From Mycolicibacterium fluoranthenivorans (GTDB taxonomy: Bacteria; Actinomycetota; Actinomycetes; Mycobacteriales; Mycobacteriaceae): DNA of 64,000 nt. The stretch lies in assembly GCF_011758805.1 (NCBI RefSeq), contig NZ_JAANOW010000001.1, forward strand, positions 1,612,001 through 1,676,000. The letters are read 5' to 3'. Of this stretch, positions 32,450 through 41,085 are shown in pieces (position 1 is the first letter of the stretch; each line of letters starts with the position of its first letter). Position numbers and translations under genes: made by a program. The notes beneath the pieces were generated by a model. It worked only from the letters and a program-made list of their open reading frames with translations. It had not been told where the DNA came from and searched no databases.

Positions 32450-34189
32450 GTGACTGACCCGATCTCAGGCAAGGGACAAGCTCAGCTCGGACCCGAGCAC
32501 CGTGCGGCGGCCTGGCAGCGCCTCGGCAGCGAACAGTTCGATGTCGTGGTCATCGGCGGCGGGGTGGTCGGCGCGGGTGCGGCCCTGGACGCGGCGACCC
32601 GCGGGCTGAGGGTCGCGCTGGTCGAAGCCCGCGACTTCGCGTCCGGCACGTCGAGTCGGAGCAGCAAGATGTTCCACGGTGGCCTGCGCTACCTCGAACA
32701 GCTGGAGTTCGGCCTGGTCCGCGAGGCGTTGCACGAACGCGAGCTGTCGCTGACGACGCTGGCCCCGCATCTGGTGAAACCACTGCCGTTCCTGTTCCCG
32801 CTGACCAGACGGTGGTGGGAGCGGCCGTATGTGGCGGCGGGCATCTTCCTCTACGACCAGCTGGGCGGCGCGAAATCCGTTCCGGCGCAGAAGCATCTAC
32901 TCAAGGCCGGGGCACTGCGGCTGGCGCCGGGGCTCAAGCGCAGCTCGCTCATCGGCGGTATCCGGTACTACGACACCGTGGTCGACGATGCCCGCCACAC
33001 CATGACGGTGGCGCGCACGGCCGCACACTACGGCGCAGTGGTGCGGACCTCCACGCAGGTGGTGGCGCTGCTGCGCGAGGGCGACCGGGTCACCGGGGTC
33101 AAGGTGCGCGACTCGGAGAACGGTGCCGTCACCGAGGTGCGCGGGCACGTGGTCGTCAACGCGACGGGCGTGTGGACCGATGAGATCCAGGCGCTGTCGA
33201 AGGAGCGCGGCCGGTTCCGGGTGCGGGCCTCCAAGGGCGTGCACATCGTGGTGCCCCGCGACCGCGTCGTCAGTGAGGTCGCGATCATTCTGCGCACCGA
33301 GAAGTCGGTGCTCTTCGTCATTCCGTGGGGCACGCACTGGATCATCGGCACCACCGACACCGACTGGAATCTCGACCTGGCGCACCCGGCTGCCACCAAG
33401 GCCGATATCGACTACATCCTCGGCCACGTCAACACGGTGCTGGCCACCCCGCTGACCCATGACGATATCGACGGTGTCTACGCGGGGCTGCGGCCGCTGC
33501 TGGCGGGGGAGAGCGAGTCCACGTCGAAGCTGTCCCGCGAACATGCTGTGGCGGTGCCGTCGCCGGGGCTGGTGGCCATCGCCGGCGGCAAGTACACCAC
33601 CTACCGGGTGATGGGCCAGGACGCGATCGACGCCGCGGCCGAATTCGTCCCGACCCGGGTGGCGCCGTCGATCACCGAGAAGGTGCCGCTGATGGGGGCC
33701 GACGGTTACTTCGCCCTGGTCAACCAGACCGAGCATGTCGGCGCCCACTACGGCCTGCATCCGTACCGGGTACGCCACCTGCTGGACCGTTACGGCTCGC
33801 TGATCGGCGAGGTACTGGCCATGGCTGACGGCAATCCGCAACTGCTGGAACCGATCACCGAGGCCCCGGTGTACCTCAAGGTGGAGGCGGTGTACGCGGT
33901 GGCCGCCGAAGGGGCACTGCATCTGGAGGACATCCTCGCCCGGCGGATGCGGATCTCCATCGAGTACCCGCACCGTGGTGTGAACTGCGCGCGGGAGGTG
34001 GCCGAAGTCGTTGCGCCCGTTCTTGGTTGGAGCCCCGAGGATGTCGACCGCGAGGTGTCGACGTACCTGGCGCGGGTGGAGGCCGAGGTGCAGTCGCAGA
34101 CTCAGCCGGATGACGAAAGCGCCGATGCGCTGCGGGCCGCGGCGCCGGAGGCGCGCGCCGAGATCCTGGAACCGGTGCCGCTGAATTGA
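32450..34189 (+). CDS. glpD2: FAD-dependent glycerol-3-phosphate dehydrogenase
   Basis: 579 residues from a GTG with ACGAGGAG-like ribosome binding site at 32434-32441. The FAD motif VVVIGGGVVGAGAALDAATRG is followed by the signature SGTSSRSSKMFHGGLRYLE; KGVHIVVPRDR and GTTDTDWN are typical. It oxidises glycerol-3-phosphate to dihydroxyacetone phosphate at the membrane and feeds the quinone pool, which fits its pairing with the quinone reductase. Matches Rv3302c; the phoY1 gene that follows it in M. tuberculosis is missing here. Confidence 0.95.
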   Translation: MTDPISGKGQAQLGPEHRAAAWQRLGSEQFDVVVIGGGVVGAGAALDAATRGLRVALVEARDFASGTSSRSSKMFHGGLRYLEQLEFGLVREALHERELSLTTLAPHLVKPLPFLFPLTRRWWERPYVAAGIFLYDQLGGAKSVPAQKHLLKAGALRLAPGLKRSSLIGGIRYYDTVVDDARHTMTVARTAAHYGAVVRTSTQVVALLREGDRVTGVKVRDSENGAVTEVRGHVVVNATGVWTDEIQALSKERGRFRVRASKGVHIVVPRDRVVSEVAIILRTEKSVLFVIPWGTHWIIGTTDTDWNLDLAHPAATKADIDYILGHVNTVLATPLTHDDIDGVYAGLRPLLAGESESTSKLSREHAVAVPSPGLVAIAGGKYTTYRVMGQDAIDAAAEFVPTRVAPSITEKVPLMGADGYFALVNQTEHVGAHYGLHPYRVRHLLDRYGSLIGEVLAMADGNPQLLEPITEAPVYLKVEAVYAVAAEGALHLEDILARRMRISIEYPHRGVNCAREVAEVVAPVLGWSPEDVDREVSTYLARVEAEVQSQTQPDDESADALRAAAPEARAEILEPVPLN

Positions 34190-34196
34190 TACGCCG

Positions 34197-35048
34197 GTGA
34201 AACGGCCCCTGCCGGACCGCGACGGTGTCGGGCCGGCGCGCGTCCGGTTGCGCGGCGGCTCGGTCTTGGTCGAGCTCGCCGACCGATTCGGCGAGCCCGC
34301 GGCCACGAAAGTGCTTGCCGGAGAGGTGTATCTACCGAACGGCGGCGTGGTGGCCGCCGATACGGTGCTGCCGCCGAACTCCTATGTCTACCTGTACCGC
34401 GATCTGCCCGACGAGATTCCGGTGCCCTTCGAGATGCCGATCCTGTACCGCGACCACGACATCCTCGTCGTGGACAAGCCGCATTTCCTGGCCACCATGC
34501 CGCGCGGCGGTCACGTCGTGCAGACGGCCTTGGTGCGGCTGCGGCGTGAACTGGAACTGCCCGAACTCAGTCCCGCGCACCGGCTGGACCGGCTCACGGC
34601 CGGGGTGCTGCTGTTCACGGTGCGCCGCGAGGTCCGGGGTGCCTACCAGACGATGTTCGCCGAAGGGCGGGCGCGCAAGACGTATCTGGCCCGGGCCGGC
34701 GGGACCCCCACCGTCGCACTGCCGGCACTGCTGACCAGCCGGATCATCAAGCAGCGCAGCCGGTTACAAGCCTTCGAGGAACCAGGTGAGCCGAACGCGC
34801 GGACCCATGTCGAGCTTCTCGAAGACGGGCTCTACCGTCTGACCCCGTACACCGGGCGCACCCATCAACTGCGGGTGCAGATGGCGTCCATCGGTGTGCC
34901 GATCGACAACGACCCGCTCTATCCGGACGTCGTCGACGTGGCGCCCGGTGACTTCTCGGCTCCGCTGCAGCTGCTGGCCCAGCGGCTCGCGTTCGACGAC
35001 CCACTCAGTGGTGTGCGCCGCGATTTCGTCAGCGGTCGGGTTCTCTAG
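34197..35048 (+). CDS. RluA-family RNA pseudouridine synthase
   Basis: 283 residues from the GTG at 34197, 7 bp after glpD2. The catalytic aspartate is in SPAHRLDRLTAGVLLF (about residue 130), with YRDHDILVVDKP as the family N-terminal motif and PYTGRTHQLRVQMASIG near the C-terminus. It isomerises uridine in rRNA or tRNA; the exact site is unknown. Corresponds to Rv3300c. The end overlaps the convergent FkbM gene by 4 bp. Confidence 0.9.
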   Translation: MKRPLPDRDGVGPARVRLRGGSVLVELADRFGEPAATKVLAGEVYLPNGGVVAADTVLPPNSYVYLYRDLPDEIPVPFEMPILYRDHDILVVDKPHFLATMPRGGHVVQTALVRLRRELELPELSPAHRLDRLTAGVLLFTVRREVRGAYQTMFAEGRARKTYLARAGGTPTVALPALLTSRIIKQRSRLQAFEEPGEPNARTHVELLEDGLYRLTPYTGRTHQLRVQMASIGVPIDNDPLYPDVVDVAPGDFSAPLQLLAQRLAFDDPLSGVRRDFVSGRVL

Positions 35049-35812
35049 ACCGTTCTCAAGGTGAACTGGGCGATCGGACCGTAGTCGCGGTAGTCGTGCG
35101 TCTCGGCCAGGGGATTCCGGTCGAAGGTGTACTCGACGTAGAGCTTCTTGATCTTTCGCGCCTGCTCGACCGGGATGTTCTCGATGACGGCCGCTTCCAG
35201 TCCCTCGATGTCGATCTTGAGGATGTCGATCTTGCCGTGCTTTTCGATCGCCTCTTCGAGCACGTTGCGGGAGTTCACCAACGGGACGGTCAGGGTGTTG
35301 CCGTGGCCGGCCCCGACGCCGCCGTACCGGCCGGACTCCTCCCATGCGAACTCCACCTCGCCGTCGCTGGTGCCGACCGCGGCCTGGTGCACTTCGAAGC
35401 GACCTTCGAACTGGCGCAGGTTGTCCTTGAGTTTCGCCACATTGGAGGGCAGTGGTTCGAACAGATACGTGTATGCGGCGGCGTTGCGGGTCAGGAAGTA
35501 GGCGGCGGAGATGCCGATATTCGAGCCGAAGTCGACGATCACCGTGTCCGAGGTGTCGGCCAGGTAGTCATTGCGGCAGAAGATCTCGTTGACGGTGAGG
35601 ACGTCATGGCCGGAGTGCAGGCGCAGGTCGAGCCATGATTGCGGGGTGCGGACGCGCACCGTGTACGGGTAGGTCCCCTTGCCGATCAGATAGCGCTTGA
35701 ACATCTCCGCCGGGTGTTCGTAGAGCCGGACCATGTTGGCGGCCGCGACGTAGTGCCTGCGGTCCAGCGCAGATTTCGCAATCAAGCCGAGATTGCGGCC
35801 CGCGACCTGCAT
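35045..35812 (-). CDS. FkbM-family methyltransferase
   Basis: 255 residues from the ATG at 35812. S-adenosylmethionine motif VIVDFGSNIGISAAYFL (about 91-107), then YLFEPLPSNVAKLKDNL and ILKIDIEGLEAAVIENI, the two other conserved FkbM blocks. Such enzymes O-methylate sugars or polyketide hydroxyls; here it may act on a glycolipid or capsule sugar. It stands alone on the reverse strand in an otherwise conserved neighbourhood, suggesting an insertion. No partner glycosyltransferase is adjacent. Confidence 0.85.
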   Translation of the reverse strand: MQVAGRNLGLIAKSALDRRHYVAAANMVRLYEHPAEMFKRYLIGKGTYPYTVRVRTPQSWLDLRLHSGHDVLTVNEIFCRNDYLADTSDTVIVDFGSNIGISAAYFLTRNAAAYTYLFEPLPSNVAKLKDNLRQFEGRFEVHQAAVGTSDGEVEFAWEESGRYGGVGAGHGNTLTVPLVNSRNVLEEAIEKHGKIDILKIDIEGLEAAVIENIPVEQARKIKKLYVEYTFDRNPLAETHDYRDYGPIAQFTLRTV

Positions 35813-35949
35813 ATCTACCTCCGTCGTAGGGGACGCTCTTGCCGGACGCCAAGTCGGCACACAGCAACGCCCGCCCACACTACCGGCACGTAGCTAGTTG
35901 ATGACGCAAGTGACCAGACTGCCTGACCAGGTCTGATCTACTGACCGGC

Positions 35950-36720
35950 ATGGATCGTGCCGCGTTTGACCAGTTGTTCGACATGTCCGACCGCACCGTC
36001 ATCGTCACCGGCGGTACCCGCGGCATCGGATTGGCGTTGAGTGAGGGGTTCGCCCTCAGCGGAGCCCGGGTGGTGGTGGCCAGCCGCAAGCCCGACGCGT
36101 GCGCTGCGGCCGCCGCGCATCTCCGGAGCCTGGGCGGCGAGGCGATCGGCGTGCCGGCCCATCTTGGTGCGGTCGATGATCTGGCGGCGCTGGTGGACCG
36201 CACCGTGTCGGAATTCGGTGGCATCGACGTGGTGGTCAACAACGCGGCCAATGCGCTGGCGCAGCCGTTCGGGTCGATGACCGTCGATGCCTGGAACAAG
36301 TCCTACTCCGTGAATCTGCAGGGCCCGGTGTTCCTGGTTCAGCATGCGTTGCCGTATCTGACGCAGAGTCCGGCGGCGGCGGTGCTGAACATGGTCTCGG
36401 TGGGCGCCTTCAACTTCGCGCCCTCGTTGTCCATCTACGCCTCGGGTAAGGCCGCGCTGATGTCGGTGACCCGCTCGATGGCGGCCGAGTTCGCCCCGCT
36501 GGGCATCCGGGTCAACGCCCTCGCACCCGGGCCCGTGGACACCGACATGATGCGCAACAATCCGCAGGAGGCCGTCGACGCGATGGCGGCGAACACCCTG
36601 ATGCGCCGGCTCGCATCGCCGGACGAAATGATCGGTACCGCGCTGCTGCTGTGCTCTCGGGCCGGTAGCTATATCACCGGTCAGGTGGTCATCGTCGACG
36701 GCGGGGGGACCCCGCGCTAG
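35950..36720 (+). CDS. Short-chain dehydrogenase/reductase
   Basis: 256 residues, classical SDR. Cofactor motif TGGTRGIG (about 20-27), NNAAN, the catalytic serine in MVSVGAF and the YxxxK motif in YASGK; C-terminus GQVVIVDGGGTPR. NAD(P)H-linked oxidation or reduction of a hydroxyl or keto group; substrate unknown. It converges with the TetR gene, the two stops being directly adjacent (36720/36721). The spacer to the divergent FkbM gene (137 bp) contains CCTGACCAGG, a perfect 10-bp palindrome. Confidence 0.88.
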   Translation: MDRAAFDQLFDMSDRTVIVTGGTRGIGLALSEGFALSGARVVVASRKPDACAAAAAHLRSLGGEAIGVPAHLGAVDDLAALVDRTVSEFGGIDVVVNNAANALAQPFGSMTVDAWNKSYSVNLQGPVFLVQHALPYLTQSPAAAVLNMVSVGAFNFAPSLSIYASGKAALMSVTRSMAAEFAPLGIRVNALAPGPVDTDMMRNNPQEAVDAMAANTLMRRLASPDEMIGTALLLCSRAGSYITGQVVIVDGGGTPR

Positions 36721-37410
36721 TCAGTCCCGCTCGGCGCTGCGCCAGCCCCTGACGCCGACCGCGATCATCCGCATCTGCTTGACGGCGGTGCGCTTGATCT
36801 CCTCCAGCGCCGACGGGTCGGAGGCGTCCTCGGCGGTTTCGGCGATCGAGATCATGGCGTTGACGAACAGGTTGGCCAGAATGTTGAGGTCCTCGCTGCT
36901 CCAGTCCTTCATCCCGGGGAAGCGGGCCAGGTCGATGGCGAGCTCCGAGGTGATCAACCGGATCTCGGTGCGAATGGCGTAGCGCAGCATGGCCACACCA
37001 CTGGCACGCTCCCGGGTGATGAAGCGCCAGTGCTCGCGGCGGTCGCTGATACTGGCGATGAGGATCTCCGCCGACGAGTCGATGACGTGGTTGGGATCGA
37101 GTTTCCCGGCGCGGGCACCGCGCAGCATGTCACGCAGTGATCGGAACGATTCGTCGATCAGCACAAGGCCGAGAGCTTCCATCGAATCGAAGTGGCGGTA
37201 GAAGGCCGCGGGCACGATGCCCGCTTCGCGGGTGACCTCCCGCAGGCTCAGGCCGGTGAAGCTGCCCTCCTCGAGCAGGTGCAGTGCGGCGGCCACGATC
37301 GCGCGTCGGGTGACCTCTTTGCGCTCTTCGCGCGACAAGGTGTCACGCGAGCGAGGCCGTCCTGAGCGACTGGGCCGCCCGGAGCGCGACTTCGGAACGT
37401 CACTATCCAC
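36721..37410 (-). CDS. TetR-family regulator of the desaturase operon
   Basis: 229 residues from a GTG at 37410. A basic Ser/Arg-rich tail precedes the helix-turn-helix (about 40-75): FTGLSLREVTREAGIVPAAF, then YRHFDSMEALGL. The ligand domain includes HWRFITRERASG. It is divergent from the ferredoxin reductase-DesA3 pair with 156 bp between starts; an imperfect 20-bp palindrome lies exactly midway. A role in controlling fatty acid desaturation in response to acyl-CoA is plausible by position but unproven. Confidence 0.87.
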   Translation of the reverse strand: MDSDVPKSRSGRPSRSGRPRSRDTLSREERKEVTRRAIVAAALHLLEEGSFTGLSLREVTREAGIVPAAFYRHFDSMEALGLVLIDESFRSLRDMLRGARAGKLDPNHVIDSSAEILIASISDRREHWRFITRERASGVAMLRYAIRTEIRLITSELAIDLARFPGMKDWSSEDLNILANLFVNAMISIAETAEDASDPSALEEIKRTAVKQMRMIAVGVRGWRSAERD

Positions 37411-37479
37411 AACCAACGAGCGTACAACCGGATGCCCCTCCGATTCGCTCGGCGCTGCGTTGTCAATCGTTTGTGAATT

Positions 37480-37499
37480 CAGAGTACGAACGTTCACTG
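37480..37499. promoter_or_regulatory. Candidate TetR operator (20-bp imperfect palindrome)
   Basis: CAGAGTACGAACGTTCACTG has 7 of 10 base pairs symmetric about its centre. It lies 69 bp from each of the two divergent starts, the usual place for a shared TetR operator. Confidence 0.35.
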
Positions 37500-37566
37500 T
37501 GTTATGCCCATCACAACCTGCAGGTTTTCCTTGACCATGCGAGTTCATCGCGCCCACAGTGTACAT

Positions 37567-38634
37567 ATGTTCACCGAAACATTGACGCACAAGCTGAGGG
37601 ACCGGGTGCTCCGGTCGCCGCTGCTGGATCTGCTCACCGGACCGCACGGCGTCGACCGGTACACCGAGATCGTCGATCCGGTGTGGATCAAGGGCAGTGC
37701 GCGCGCAAAGGTGGTGGCCGTCCGTCGCCAGACGCCCCGCAGTGTCACCTTGACGCTGGAACCCAACCGGGCCTTCACCGGCTTCATGGCCGGTCAGCAC
37801 ATCAACCTGTCGGTGGAGATCAACGGACGCCGCCGCACCCGCCCGTACTCCCCGGCCAGCGCGGAGGGTGGCCGCCTCATCGAACTGACCGTCGGGCTGC
37901 ATGACGGTGGCCTGGTGTCGACCTACCTCTACGAGAACGCCAAGCCCGGGATGATCGTCGGCCTCGACTCCGTCGGCGGCGACTTCTTCATGCCGGCACA
38001 GCGCCCCGGGCGCATCCTGTTCGTCTCCGGCGGCAGCGGTATCACCCCGGTGCTGTCGATGCTGCGCACGCTCAAAGCCGAGGGCTTCACCGGCGACGCC
38101 GCGTTCATCCACTATGCGCGCTCCGCCGAAGAGGCCTGCTATCGCGACGAACTCGACACCATGCCCGGCGTTCGGGTGCTGCACGGCTACACCCGCGACG
38201 ACGCCGGCGCCGATCTGGACGGATACTTCGCCCCGCATCACCTGGCTGCGGCGATGGCCGAACCGGACGCGATCTTCGTGTGCGGTCCGCCCGCGCTCGT
38301 CGACGCGGTGCGGGGGCTGCGTCCGGACGCACGATCGGAGAGCTTCGTCCCGCCGGTGTTCGCCGTGCCTGCCGAAGCCACCGGTGGCACCGTCACCTTC
38401 GCCGGCAGTGCTGTGAAGGTGACCGACAGCGGTCAGACGTTGCTCCAACAGGCCGAGGCCGCCGGGCTGAACCCGGAAAGCGGATGCCGGATGGGCATCT
38501 GCTTCAGCTGCACCCGAACCAAAACCCGCGGCGCCGTGCGCAATGTGCTCAACGGCACGGTGTCCACCGACGACTGCGAAGACATCCGAATCTGCGTCAC
38601 CGCCCCCGTCGGCGATGTCGAGATCGATCTGTAG
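37567..38634 (+). CDS. Ferredoxin-dependent oxidoreductase (desaturase electron donor)
   Basis: 355 residues from the ATG at 37567 (an in-frame ATG at 37537 is possible). FAD-binding RTRPYSPAS (about 97-105) and NAD(P)-binding VSGGSGITPVLSMLR (about 156-170) make a ferredoxin reductase-like unit; a C-terminal plant-type [2Fe-2S] domain has ESGCRMGICFSCTRTK and DIRICVT. It passes electrons from NAD(P)H to the desaturase 37 bp downstream, like the Rv3230c-DesA3 pair of M. tuberculosis. Confidence 0.93.
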   Translation: MFTETLTHKLRDRVLRSPLLDLLTGPHGVDRYTEIVDPVWIKGSARAKVVAVRRQTPRSVTLTLEPNRAFTGFMAGQHINLSVEINGRRRTRPYSPASAEGGRLIELTVGLHDGGLVSTYLYENAKPGMIVGLDSVGGDFFMPAQRPGRILFVSGGSGITPVLSMLRTLKAEGFTGDAAFIHYARSAEEACYRDELDTMPGVRVLHGYTRDDAGADLDGYFAPHHLAAAMAEPDAIFVCGPPALVDAVRGLRPDARSESFVPPVFAVPAEATGGTVTFAGSAVKVTDSGQTLLQQAEAAGLNPESGCRMGICFSCTRTKTRGAVRNVLNGTVSTDDCEDIRICVTAPVGDVEIDL

Positions 38635-38671
38635 AGAACCCTGAACATCCTGTGACGCGAAAGGACAAGCA

Positions 38672-39766
38672 ATGACCACACTCGAATTGCCCCGTAGCTC
38701 CACCGTTTCCGCCCCTTCGGCGAAGTACGCGCTCACCCCCGAGCAGGCCGACGCGTTCGGCAAAGAACTCGACGCCATCCGTGAACGTGCGCTGGCCGAG
38801 CTGGGGGAGCGTGACGCCGCCTACATCCGCAAGATCATCAAGATGCAGCGCAGCCTCGAGGTCGGCGGCCGCGCCCTGCTGTTCCTGCCGCCGGCATGGC
38901 CGATCGGCACCGTGATGCTCGGGCTGTCGAAGATCCTCGACAACATGGAGATCGGCCACAACGTCATGCACGGCCAGTACGACTGGATGGGCGATCCGGC
39001 GCTGCGCGGCCAGAACTTCGAATGGGATTCGGCCTGCCCGTCCAACCAGTGGCGGCACTCGCACAACTACATGCACCACACCTACACCAACATCGTCGAC
39101 CTGGATCGCGACATCGGCTACGGCGTGCTGCGGATGAGTGAGGACCAGAAGTGGCATCCGTACTACCTGGGCAACCCGGTCTACGCGTTCCTGCTGATGG
39201 TGTTCTTCCAGTACGGCGTGGCCCTGCACGAGCTGGAGACCGAGCGCATCCGCTCCGGTGAGATCAAGCTGCGGGACAAGAAGGACATGCTCACCGAGAT
39301 GTGGGCGAAGGTCAGGAAGCAGACCGTGAAGGACTACGTGGCCTTCCCGCTGCTGGCCGGCCCGTTCGCGCCGTTCGTCTTCACGGGCAACATGACCGCC
39401 AACCTGATGCGCAATGTGTGGTCGTACATGATCATCTTCTGCGGCCATTTCCCGGAGGGCACGCATGAGTTCACCGTCGAAGAGACCAAGGCCGAGACAC
39501 GCGGGCAGTGGTACTACCGGCAGCTGTTGGGTTCGGCGAACCTCACCGGGGGAAAGTGGTTCCACATCTTCAGTGGCAACCTGTCCTTCCAGATCGAGCA
39601 CCATCTGTTCCCCGACATTCCGGCGCACCGTTATGCCGAGATCTCGGGTGAGGTGAAGGAGATCTGCCGGCGATACGGTCTGCCCTACAACGGTGGGCCG
39701 CTGCCCAAGCAGTTCTTCTCGGTCGTCAAGAAGATCTGCCGGCTGGCGCTGCCGAACCCGAAATGA
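38672..39766 (+). CDS. desA3: Membrane acyl-CoA delta-9 desaturase
   Basis: 364 residues. Three histidine boxes bind the di-iron centre: HNVMH (96-100), HSHNYMHH (129-136) and QIEHH (307-311). Hydrophobic segments lie at about 70-88, 180-198 and 222-275. It introduces the double bond of oleate into stearoyl-CoA, using electrons from the upstream reductase. The stop is 1 bp from the stop of the convergent nei gene. DesA3 paralogues exist in mycobacteria, so exact orthology is not certain. Confidence 0.93.
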   Translation: MTTLELPRSSTVSAPSAKYALTPEQADAFGKELDAIRERALAELGERDAAYIRKIIKMQRSLEVGGRALLFLPPAWPIGTVMLGLSKILDNMEIGHNVMHGQYDWMGDPALRGQNFEWDSACPSNQWRHSHNYMHHTYTNIVDLDRDIGYGVLRMSEDQKWHPYYLGNPVYAFLLMVFFQYGVALHELETERIRSGEIKLRDKKDMLTEMWAKVRKQTVKDYVAFPLLAGPFAPFVFTGNMTANLMRNVWSYMIIFCGHFPEGTHEFTVEETKAETRGQWYYRQLLGSANLTGGKWFHIFSGNLSFQIEHHLFPDIPAHRYAEISGEVKEICRRYGLPYNGGPLPKQFFSVVKKICRLALPNPK

Positions 39767-39767
39767 C

Positions 39768-40535
39768 CTACGGTGCCTGACAATTCGGGCACCAGAAGCT
39801 GATCCGGTCGCCGCTGCGGTCCATCTCGATGGAGGTCCCGCAGCGGCGACACGGCTGTGCGGACCGTCCGTACACCCACACCTGCTGCCCGCGCCGGGTG
39901 TCACCGGTGGTGCACCTGTTCGTTCGTGATCTGTTGAGCCACAACATGTCCCGAGCGCGCTGTACCAGCCGTAGGGGATCGGGGACGGTCCCGACCCGGG
40001 CCGTGGGCCTGCGCCCGAAGACAAAGCACAGCTCGTTGGCGTACACATTGCCCACCCCGGCCATCACCCGCTGATCCAGTAGGGCCTCGGCCAGGGCGCG
40101 ATCGGGATCGGCGCTCAGGTTCGCCGCCGCGCGTCGCGGGTCCCAATCCTGGCCGAGCAGATCCGGGCCCAGGTGGGCGACCACGTCCTGGTCGTGGGCC
40201 CGCTCGAGGACCTCCAGCACGCCCAGGTCGATACCGGTGGCCAGACCGTCCGCCGTGCCGAGCACGATGCGGATCCGGTGCGGCTCCACCCGGCCCGGAC
40301 CGATCCGCCAGCTGCCGTCCATCTTGAGGTGGGAATGGATGCTGGCTCCACCATCCTTGGAGCCCACCCGGATGAACAGGTGCTTGCCCCGGCTGAGCAC
40401 TTCGTCGACCACGTCGCCGGTCAGATCCACCGTCGCATAGCGCGGCACCCGGATGTCGCAGCGGGTCAACGTCTTTCCCACGAGTGCCTGCCTCAGTGTG
40501 GCGGCGGTGTGGAAGACGGTGTCACCTTCGGGCAT
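39768..40535 (-). CDS. nei: Endonuclease VIII/formamidopyrimidine glycosylase family
   Basis: 255 residues from the ATG at 40535. The N-terminal proline-glutamate [10 protein letters not shown] is the catalytic end of the mature enzyme (Nei-type PEG rather than Fpg PEL), the helix-two-turn-helix is [14 protein letters not shown], and the C-terminal zinc finger is [20 protein letters not shown] then CPNC. It removes oxidised pyrimidines and nicks the strand. Corresponds to Rv3297. It follows the DUF2834 gene by 4 bp and lhr further upstream, forming a repair-related operon. Confidence 0.93.
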   Translation of the reverse strand: MPEGDTVFHTAATLRQALVGKTLTRCDIRVPRYATVDLTGDVVDEVLSRGKHLFIRVGSKDGGASIHSHLKMDGSWRIGPGRVEPHRIRIVLGTADGLATGIDLGVLEVLERAHDQDVVAHLGPDLLGQDWDPRRAAANLSADPDRALAEALLDQRVMAGVGNVYANELCFVFGRRPTARVGTVPDPLRLVQRARDMLWLNRSRTNRCTTGDTRRGQQVWVYGRSAQPCRRCGTSIEMDRSGDRISFWCPNCQAP

Positions 40536-40539
40536 ACCA

Positions 40540-41025
40540 TCATTGAACACCGACCCCGGTGAGCGCCTTCTGGTGACGGTGCTGCCGGTCCAGGGTGGCG
40601 AAGTAGAACGCGTAGGCGAACGCGCAACTGGTGAACAGGCTCGACACGAAGTACAGCCACGGCCGGTTGATCCCGCGCCGGTGGCCGTCGACGATGGTGA
40701 ACAGGGGCAGCAGGATGACGTTGATGATGGTGTAGTCCTGGCTGGCCGAGCTCGCCGCCGGATTGGTGTAGCCGAGCGTGATGAATTCCTGCCAACTGCC
40801 CGGGCCCCAGATCGGATTGCTCGACGGGGTCGCGTACTCGGCGACATAGCGGTAGTTGAAGTAGTAGCCGATGACGGTGCCGGCGATGCCGACGAGGTAG
40901 AACGTGACCTCCAGGGCGGAGATGTTCGGACCGGTCGCCGGGCGGGTGAAGATGTCGCGGTTGGCGTTGACGATCCAGGCGATGACGGCAAGTCCGAGAA
41001 TCAGGTGAACGGCGAGCGAGACCAT
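40540..41025 (-). CDS. DUF2834-type small membrane protein
   Basis: 161 residues, four hydrophobic segments at about 4-24, 40-60, 98-115 and 120-140. The conserved [20 protein letters not shown] is like the DUF2834 family. No catalytic residues are apparent. Placed 4 bp before nei and 60 bp after lhr on the same strand, so it is likely co-transcribed with the repair genes, but no functional link is known. Confidence 0.72.
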   Translation of the reverse strand: MVSLAVHLILGLAVIAWIVNANRDIFTRPATGPNISALEVTFYLVGIAGTVIGYYFNYRYVAEYATPSSNPIWGPGSWQEFITLGYTNPAASSASQDYTIINVILLPLFTIVDGHRRGINRPWLYFVSSLFTSCAFAYAFYFATLDRQHRHQKALTGVGVQ

Positions 41026-41085
41026 GCCGCCAGTATGGCCCGCGCCGGGGCACGTTTCGTCAATTTTGCCATTTCGTCTGCCGAG

